Assembly (NCBI RefSeq): GCF_000384295.1
Contig: NZ_KB913037.1
Coordinates: 4,598,868-4,662,867, forward strand
DNA: 64,000 nucleotides
DNA from: Amycolatopsis balhimycina FH 1894
GTDB lineage: Bacteria > Actinomycetota > Actinomycetes > Mycobacteriales > Pseudonocardiaceae
Direction of reading: 5' to 3'
The stretch's first letter is position 1. Each line of letters starts with the position of its first letter. The notes under the pieces are model-generated. The model saw only the letters and a program-made list of their open reading frames with translations, searched no databases and was not told where the DNA came from. Shown here one piece after another: positions 59,062 through 64,000 of this stretch. The position numbers were made by a program, and so were the translations under genes.

Positions 59062-61527
59062 GTGGACGACTCACGGGGGCGGCGGCTGCTGGGGCGGGTG
59101 ACCGCCGGCATCCCGTCGCGCGAGGACCCGATCACGCACGTCGCGGACCTGCCGGGGCGCGCCGCGGGCTACGCAGAGTGGCCGTCGTGGGCGGATCCGG
59201 CGGTTGTCGCTGCGCTGCGTGACTGTGGCGTCTCGGCGCCTTGGGCACACCAGGCCGAGGCGGCTTCGCACGCGTACGAGGGCCGTCACGTCGTGATCTC
59301 GACCGGTACGGCGTCGGGCAAGTCGCTGGCCTACCAGCTGCCGGTGCTGTCCCGGCTGGCCGCGGGCGAGAAGGCGAACGCGCTGTACCTGTCCCCGACG
59401 AAGGCGCTGGGGGCGGACCAGCTGCGTTCGGTGTCCTCTTTGGACGTGCCGGGGGTGCGGGCGGCGTCGTTCGACGGCGACACGCCGATGGCGGAGCGCG
59501 ACTGGGTGCGCGCGCACGCGAACTGGGTGTTCACCAACCCGGACATGCTGCACCGCGGGATCCTCTCGGCGCACGGCCGGTGGGCGACGTTCTTCCGGCG
59601 GCTCAGCTGCGTGGTGGTCGACGAGTGCCACAGCTACCGCGGCGTCTTCGGCTCGCACGTCGCCCTGCTGCTCCGCCGGCTACGGCGGGTGGCCGAGCAC
59701 TACGGCGCTTCGCCGGTGTTCGTGCTCGCTTCGGCGACGACGGCTTCGCCCGCTGACTTCGCTTCGCGGTTGACGGGCGTCTCGTGCGTCGCGGTGACGG
59801 AGGACGCGTCGCCTCGCGGGGCGCGCACGGTCGCGTTGTGGGAGCCGCCGCTGCTGGAGGAACTGACCGGGGAGAACGGCGCGCCGGTCCGGCGTTCGGC
59901 CGGGGCGGAGACGTCGCGAATCCTCGCCGACCTGGTTCTCGAAGGCGCGCGGTCGCTGGCCTTCATCCGGTCGCGGCGCGGCGCGGAACTGACCGCGCTG
60001 GGAGCGCGTCGCATACTGTCCGAAGTAGACCCCGCTCTGACGGAAACCGTTGCGGCGTATAGGTCTGGGTACCTACCGGAGGAGCGGCGCGCGTTGGAAG
60101 CCGCGCTGCTGTCGGGCCGGCTGCGGGGGGTCGCGACGACGAACGCCCTGGAGCTCGGTGTGGACATCGCGGGGCTGGACGCGGTGGTGCTGGCCGGCTA
60201 CCCGGGCACGCTCGCTTCGTTCTGGCAGCAGGCGGGGCGGGCCGGCCGTTCGGGTGATTCGGCGCTGGTGGTGTTCGTCGCGCGGGACGACCCGCTCGAC
60301 ACCTACCTGGTGCACCACCCGGCGGCGCTGCTTTCGCGGCCGGTCGAGACGGCGGTGCTCGACCCCGCGAACCCGTACGTGCTGGCGCCGCAGCTCGCCT
60401 GCGCCGTGGCCGAGCTGCCGTTGACCCTCTCCGAGCTGGAGGTGTTCGGCGGTGCGGCGGCTCAGGAGGTGCTGGCCGAGCTGGCGGAGCAGAAGCTGGT
60501 GCGGCGCCGGTCGAGCGGCTGGTACTGGACTTCACGGGACCGTCCGCACGCCGAGGTCGGGATCCGCGGGACCGGCGGCGAGCAGATCGCGGTGGTCGAG
60601 GCGGACTCCGGCCGGATGCTCGGCACGGTCGACCCTGGCTCGGCCTGCTTCGCCGTGCACCCCGGCGCGGTGTACCTGCACCAGGGATCGTCGTACGTCG
60701 TCGACGAGCTGGACCTGGAGCAGGGGCTGGCGCTGGTGCACGCGGAGAACCCGGACTGGACGACGACCCCCCGCGAGATCGTCGACATCTCGGTGCTGAG
60801 CACGCAGGAAAAGCAGGACTTCGGCGGGGTGAGCGTCTGCCTCGGGGAAGTCGCCGTGACGTCACAGGTAGTCGGTTACCTGCGGCGGCGGCCGTCCGGG
60901 GAGGTGCTGGACCACACGCCGCTAGACCTGCCGGAGCAGAGCCTGCGCACGCGGGCGGTCTGGTACACGGTCTCTTCGGAGCTGCTCGGGAGTGCCCGAG
61001 CTTCGTCCGGTGGTTCCGATGGCGAGGTGGGGACCGGGGGCCATCGGGTGGGGACCGAATCTGCGGGGCCGGTGGGGACCGGGGAGGAGACCCAGGCGAG
61101 CGGTCGGGGGCCCGCTCACGAGGGTGGCAGGGCACCGGGGGGTGCCGGATTGGTTCCGGCACGGGTCCCCGGTGCCCTGCATGCCGCCGAGCACGCGGCG
61201 ATCGGCCTGCTACCGCTGTTCGCTACGTGCGACCGGTGGGACATCGGCGGGGTGAGTACCGCGTGGCACGAAGACACCGGGGAGGCGACGGTGTTCGTGC
61301 ATGACGGGCATCCCGGGGGTGCGGGATTTGCCGAACGCGGTTATGCCGCGATTGTCCCGTGGCTGGCCGCAACGCGGGAGGCGATCGTCTCCTGCGAGTG
61401 CCCGACGGGATGCCCGTCCTGCGTTCAGTCGCCGAAGTGCGGGAACGGCAACGAACCGCTGGACAAGGCGGGCGCAGTGGCAGTACTGGGAACCGTGCTC
61501 GGGGCTTTGCGTCAACACGGCACCTAG
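59062..61527 (+). CDS. MrfA-type DEAD/DEAH helicase with C-terminal zinc domain (DUF1998)
   Basis: Superfamily 2 helicase of about 821 residues. Walker A STGTASGKSLAY (about residue 80), DECH box VVVDECHSYRG, motif III ASATTAS, motif VI QQAGRAGRSG, and a C-terminal DUF1998 domain with four Cys (CECPTGCPSCVQSPKC). Bacillus MrfA, of this family, works in mitomycin C adduct repair. A Gly-rich insert (about residues 655-695) lies before the zinc domain. GTG 59062 or ATG 58996 could be the start. The gene lies beside the Tad locus as in mycobacteria. Confidence 0.92.
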   Translation: MDDSRGRRLLGRVTAGIPSREDPITHVADLPGRAAGYAEWPSWADPAVVAALRDCGVSAPWAHQAEAASHAYEGRHVVISTGTASGKSLAYQLPVLSRLAAGEKANALYLSPTKALGADQLRSVSSLDVPGVRAASFDGDTPMAERDWVRAHANWVFTNPDMLHRGILSAHGRWATFFRRLSCVVVDECHSYRGVFGSHVALLLRRLRRVAEHYGASPVFVLASATTASPADFASRLTGVSCVAVTEDASPRGARTVALWEPPLLEELTGENGAPVRRSAGAETSRILADLVLEGARSLAFIRSRRGAELTALGARRILSEVDPALTETVAAYRSGYLPEERRALEAALLSGRLRGVATTNALELGVDIAGLDAVVLAGYPGTLASFWQQAGRAGRSGDSALVVFVARDDPLDTYLVHHPAALLSRPVETAVLDPANPYVLAPQLACAVAELPLTLSELEVFGGAAAQEVLAELAEQKLVRRRSSGWYWTSRDRPHAEVGIRGTGGEQIAVVEADSGRMLGTVDPGSACFAVHPGAVYLHQGSSYVVDELDLEQGLALVHAENPDWTTTPREIVDISVLSTQEKQDFGGVSVCLGEVAVTSQVVGYLRRRPSGEVLDHTPLDLPEQSLRTRAVWYTVSSELLGSARASSGGSDGEVGTGGHRVGTESAGPVGTGEETQASGRGPAHEGGRAPGGAGLVPARVPGALHAAEHAAIGLLPLFATCDRWDIGGVSTAWHEDTGEATVFVHDGHPGGAGFAERGYAAIVPWLAATREAIVSCECPTGCPSCVQSPKCGNGNEPLDKAGAVAVLGTVLGALRQHGT

Positions 61528-61623
61528 GACGGCCACTTTGGTGGTTCATGGAGTTGTGTCCTGCTCCGCCCCGGCCGGGCTGGGACCGGCCGGTGGCGGT
61601 GGTTGCGGGGTGGTGCGGGTGGT

Positions 61624-62241
61624 TCAGGCCGCGCTGGTCTGGACCAGCTGCGGGGACTGCTCACCGCGCAGCGCACGGACGAGGACGTCGTGCACCTCGG
61701 CGGCGTCCGGCAGCTGCCAGCCGCACACCTCGGGCTTGACGCGCCAGTGCACGACACCGTGCTGGAGCGGCGACGGCGGCAGCGGGATGTAGCTGTCCTT
61801 GCCGTGCCACTGGATGGAGGTGAGGGGGCCGAACTCGGCCGGAACGTGGTCGGCGACGGTGGTCAGGAAGAGCCAGCGGCCGTTCGGCAGCGCGATGATG
61901 GGCGCCGGGTGGCCGAGGGCACGCAGGAGGCGGCAGGCGCGCTTGCCGAGTTCGTCGTCGACCTCGATGGCGTCGAGGACGGTGCCGGTGGCGACGAGCA
62001 GGCTGTGCGTGCGGTCGGAGAACCAGGTGGCGACCTCGTGGGCGTGGGTGCCGATCTGCTCGCGCCAGGCGTCACTGGCCGGGACCGGACGGCGCCAGGT
62101 GAGGTCGTCGCCGTCGGCGAGCGGAGCGGGGTTGACGCCCGGGAGCACCGGCCAGCCACGCCAGGCGAGACCGATCGCCTCCGCCCGCAGTTCGATGCGG
62201 AAGGCGCCCCGCCAGCTGTCCGGCCAATTCGCGTCCAACAT
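61624..62241 (-). CDS. Bifunctional primase/polymerase-like protein
   Basis: A 205-residue protein of the prim-pol N-terminal type: RAEAIGLAWRGWPVLPGVNP at the start, THAHEVATWFS, GTVLDAIEVDDELG in the position of the catalytic Asp pair, and YIPLPPSPLQHG near the end. Single-domain versions are common in actinobacteria and need not be replicative. ATG 62241. Codon use is normal; it is not part of the integrated element. Confidence 0.75.
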   Translation of the reverse strand: MLDANWPDSWRGAFRIELRAEAIGLAWRGWPVLPGVNPAPLADGDDLTWRRPVPASDAWREQIGTHAHEVATWFSDRTHSLLVATGTVLDAIEVDDELGKRACRLLRALGHPAPIIALPNGRWLFLTTVADHVPAEFGPLTSIQWHGKDSYIPLPPSPLQHGVVHWRVKPEVCGWQLPDAAEVHDVLVRALRGEQSPQLVQTSAA

Positions 62242-62749
62242 TGTCTTTCCTGCCTTCAAGTCCGGTTCTCCGCGACCCGCTAGACCCGGTCGTGGTGTCG
62301 CACATCTCACTTAACGGCAAGTTGCACATTGCCCGGAACCCCCGCGCGACAACCGGTGGTTACGGGGCGATGAACGCCCGGTGATCCCTACGGCCCGACC
62401 GAATCCGGCGGCGCGGATCGACGGTGAACGGCGACCACACACGGACCGTTCGTCGCGCGAAAGGCCAGGACGGACACGCCGCTTCGCGGTCGCGCGCCAG
62501 GCGAAACGCTCCGGTCCGGCCCAGGTGAGCAGCCAATTCGACCGCTCGCCGTGCACTGACGACCGCTGCCCGTGACAATCGGCCGCTCATCGCCCGCCCC
62601 GGTGGATCTGCCGGTCATCGCCGCATACCGACCGGTCGGCGTCCGCCGGGCGGTGCCGGCCGGGCCGCGGTGGTTGGCCCGGCAGACGGGCGTGACGCTC
62701 GCCTGCTTGCTGCTGCCTTGTCTTCGGCACAGGGGGCCGCCCTCAAGGG
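62242..62749. other. Non-coding stretch before the Tad genes
   Basis: About 500 bases with several long but mutually contradictory GC-driven frames and no ribosome site or recognisable protein. I see no gene. Confidence 0.5.
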
Positions 62750-63172
62750 TCACGGCGGCTGGCCAGTGGGGCCGGCGCGTGCTCGCGCCGACAGTGCGGG
62801 CATGCCGCCGAGCCCGGAGGCCGGGACCTGGACTTCGACGAACGCGTCGAGGCGCTGCCATCGGCAGGCGAGGAGCGTGACTCTCATCCGGTCGGCAACC
62901 CACCTGGCACGTTCGCACGCCTGGACCGGGCCTTCCGCGGCGTGCGAGGCCGCGGCGAGCGCGCCCAGATCGGCCGCGGACTCGGCGCGGTGCCGGGCGA
63001 CGACCGCGGCGCCGAGCCAGAAGCCGAGTACCGCCACCCCGCTCAGCGCGGCTACCGCCATGGCTGTCCAGATGGTGGCCACCCCGCTGTCGCGGCTGTC
63101 CTGAGGTTGACGCCTGCTTCGTTGGCTGGGCGACGGCGGCCGGGTGGGTGTGCGCCGGTCAACCTGGTGCAT
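62750..63172 (-). CDS. TadE/TadG-like pilus-assembly protein
   Basis: A 140-residue protein with a basic N-terminus, one helix (ATIWTAMAVAALSGVAVLGFW) and the AVVARHRAESAADLGALAAA segment typical of the helicase/secretion-neighbourhood TadE-like family beside this helicase in actinobacteria. ATG 63172 overlaps the end of the tadE gene by 14 nt; a GTG at 63082 is an alternative. It is the last gene of the pilus operon. Confidence 0.8.
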   Translation of the reverse strand: MHQVDRRTPTRPPSPSQRSRRQPQDSRDSGVATIWTAMAVAALSGVAVLGFWLGAAVVARHRAESAADLGALAAASHAAEGPVQACERARWVADRMRVTLLACRWQRLDAFVEVQVPASGLGGMPALSARARAGPTGQPP

Positions 63173-63518
63173 TGGCGGCCTCCGTGCCCGGCTCGGCGAC
63201 CGCGTAGGCCGTGGCGTCCAGGTGGATCGCCGGGAGCAGGCCCCCTGTCGGGCGGGCCGTGACCTGCACCGAGATCGCGTCGCCCGTCTGCTGGACGGAG
63301 AGACTCGCCCCCGATGGCGCTATCCGGTGGACCGCGGCCGCGGCCTCGTGGGGCTGGCCCCTGGCCAGCAGGCGTGCCGCCTCGCGGGCCGCGTCGGTGC
63401 AGCGCAGCTGGCTCGTCAGCACCGTGAGGCCCGCGACCAGCAGCACCGTCACCACGGTCAGGCCGGCCAAGCCGAGCGCTGCCTCGACGGTCACCGAGCC
63501 TTCGTCTCGGCGGCTCAT
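63159..63518 (-). CDS. TadE-like pilus-assembly protein
   Basis: A 119-residue minor pilin-like protein: EGSVTVEAALGLAGLTVVTV is the processing-site/helix module of TadE, followed by CTDAAREAARLLARG. Its ATG overlaps the stop of the DUF4244 gene in ATGA. It acts with TadC and the pilin in assembling Flp-type fibres. Confidence 0.88.
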   Translation of the reverse strand: MSRRDEGSVTVEAALGLAGLTVVTVLLVAGLTVLTSQLRCTDAAREAARLLARGQPHEAAAAVHRIAPSGASLSVQQTGDAISVQVTARPTGGLLPAIHLDATAYAVAEPGTEAANAPG

Positions 63519-63694
63519 GACGGCACCGAGAGAGCTTTCATGAGCAGGCTCGTCAGCCATGAGACGACCGAGTCCCCGGTCAGCAGGCCGTAGAGGACAG
63601 CCGCGAAGGCCGCCACGGCGACGGTGACGATGGCGTACTCGACCGTCGTGGAACCGTCGTCCGGGCGGGGCGGCCGCCGGTGGAACGCGCGCAT
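63515..63694 (-). CDS. DUF4244 small pilin-like protein (59 residues)
   Basis: Short gene: MRAFHRRPPRPDDGSTTVEY, then a hydrophobic helix (AIVTVAVAAFAAVLYGLL) and KALSVPS at the end. DUF4244 proteins are Flp pilin-like and occupy this place between tadC and tadE. The Glu five residues into the hydrophobic module fits prepilin peptidase substrates. ATG 63694 has GAAGGGAAG upstream; TGA at 63515 overlaps the next ATG. Confidence 0.88.
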   Translation of the reverse strand: MRAFHRRPPRPDDGSTTVEYAIVTVAVAAFAAVLYGLLTGDSVVSWLTSLLMKALSVPS

Positions 63695-63718
63695 GGGACT
63701 TCCCTTCGGTTGCGGTGG

Positions 63719-64000
63719 TCAGAAGAGCGGGCCGAGCTTTCCGGCCAGGCCGAGGACGATCGGCAGGACGCCCAGGCAGAAGAAGGCGGGCAGGAAACAC
63801 AGGCCGACGGGCAGGGCGAGCGCCACCCCGGCCCGTTCGGCGCGTTCCTCCGCCTCGGTGGCCAGCTCGTCGCGGACGCGTCCGGCGAGGTCGGCGGCCG
63901 CCGCGGCGAAGGCCGCGCCTGAGCGGGACGTCCGGATCGCGGCGGCCGCCAGCTCGCCGAGTCCCGGGACGGCCCGCACCGGCGCCCATGCCTCGCCGGG
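63719..64000 (-). CDS. TadC-like type II secretion F-domain protein (C-terminal part)
   Basis: C-terminal 93 residues of a membrane protein that begins beyond the window: a helical cytosolic stretch with AFAAAAADLAGRVRDELATEAEERAERAG and a closing pair of helices ALALPVGLCFLPAFFCLGVLPIVLGLAG. This is the end of a T2SSF domain, the inner-membrane platform of Flp/Tad pili. The pilin-like gene follows 24 nt downstream. Confidence 0.85.
   Translation of the reverse strand, partial: PGEAWAPVRAVPGLGELAAAAIRTSRSGAAFAAAAADLAGRVRDELATEAEERAERAGVALALPVGLCFLPAFFCLGVLPIVLGLAGKLGPLF

Noticed and set aside
61624..62241. The prim-pol protein as the missing replication initiator of the conjugative element
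   Set aside because: It lies about 20 kb outside the att sites, in core context beside the helicase and Tad genes.
1..64000. CRISPR arrays and rRNA genes
   Set aside because: No regularly spaced repeats of suitable length and no rRNA signature seen on either strand.

Overview
The window is high-GC DNA with actinomycete features: many GTG starts, stop/start overlaps of the ATGA or GTGA type, WhiB and ESX/EspG proteins, a TadE-type pilus locus and long perfect intergenic hairpins. Gene content and order (dacB - DUF2342 zincin - tilS - hpt - ftsH with ppa divergent; holB - topA - helicase - tad) match the mycobacterial/pseudonocardial core chromosome. I infer a Pseudonocardiales member, most likely Amycolatopsis or a relative. 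The genus is an inference from style and content, not from a search.

Layout. 1-6.6 kb: ftsH (cut by the window edge), a type VII secretion cassette (PE-like, PPE-like and two EspG chaperone paralogues) and hpt. 6.6-19.7 kb: core genes tilS, DUF2342 zincin, dacB, ppa, a frameshifted DHA2 exporter, glyA behind a predicted ZTP riboswitch, an aberrant ribosomal protein L11 paralogue, a gamma-carbonic-anhydrase-like protein, a secreted carboxypeptidase, a TetR regulator and a Gre-like factor. 19.7-25.7 kb: a decayed zone with an acyl-CoA dehydrogenase remnant, an intact flavin oxygenase, a broken ECF sigma factor and an integrase killed by an internal deletion of about 128 bp.

25.68-42.08 kb is an integrated conjugative element of actinomycete (AICE) type in the 3' half of a tRNA-Thr(CGU) gene, bounded by a 45-bp direct repeat. 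It carries an integrase with a C-terminal GntR-type winged helix, an excisionase-like protein, a WhiB-like gene, two Spd-like membrane proteins, an FtsK/TraB translocase followed by a repeat cluster that looks like its clt/TRS recognition locus, Nudix and HTH-Nudix proteins and a secreted protease. No replication initiator is recognisable. An IS1634-family transposable unit sits near its left end. It has perfect 15-bp terminal inverted repeats and an unusually long, perfect 69-bp target duplication, and it carries a VOC protein and an epoxide-hydrolase fragment. The dead integrase immediately outside the left att copy points to tandem accretion at the same tRNA.

42.1-64 kb returns to core chromosome: a sortase-E (LAxTG) surface protein, holB, an MFS-dTMP kinase fusion whose kinase P-loop is gone, a three-paralogue EspG-like cluster, topA, a secreted protease, a WhiA-like protein, a lipoprotein, the proton-pumping pyrophosphatase hppA, a MrfA-type helicase, a prim-pol protein and the end of a Tad pilus operon.

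The most promising new system is the 48.3-50.9 kb cluster. Two transcription units of paralogous EspG-like genes each begin with the same composite promoter: a LexA SOS box, a PafBC-type TTGTCGGTG element and a -10-like hexamer exactly 6 nt before a GTG start. This predicts leaderless, doubly DNA-damage-controlled expression of proteins that look related to ESX secretion chaperones.
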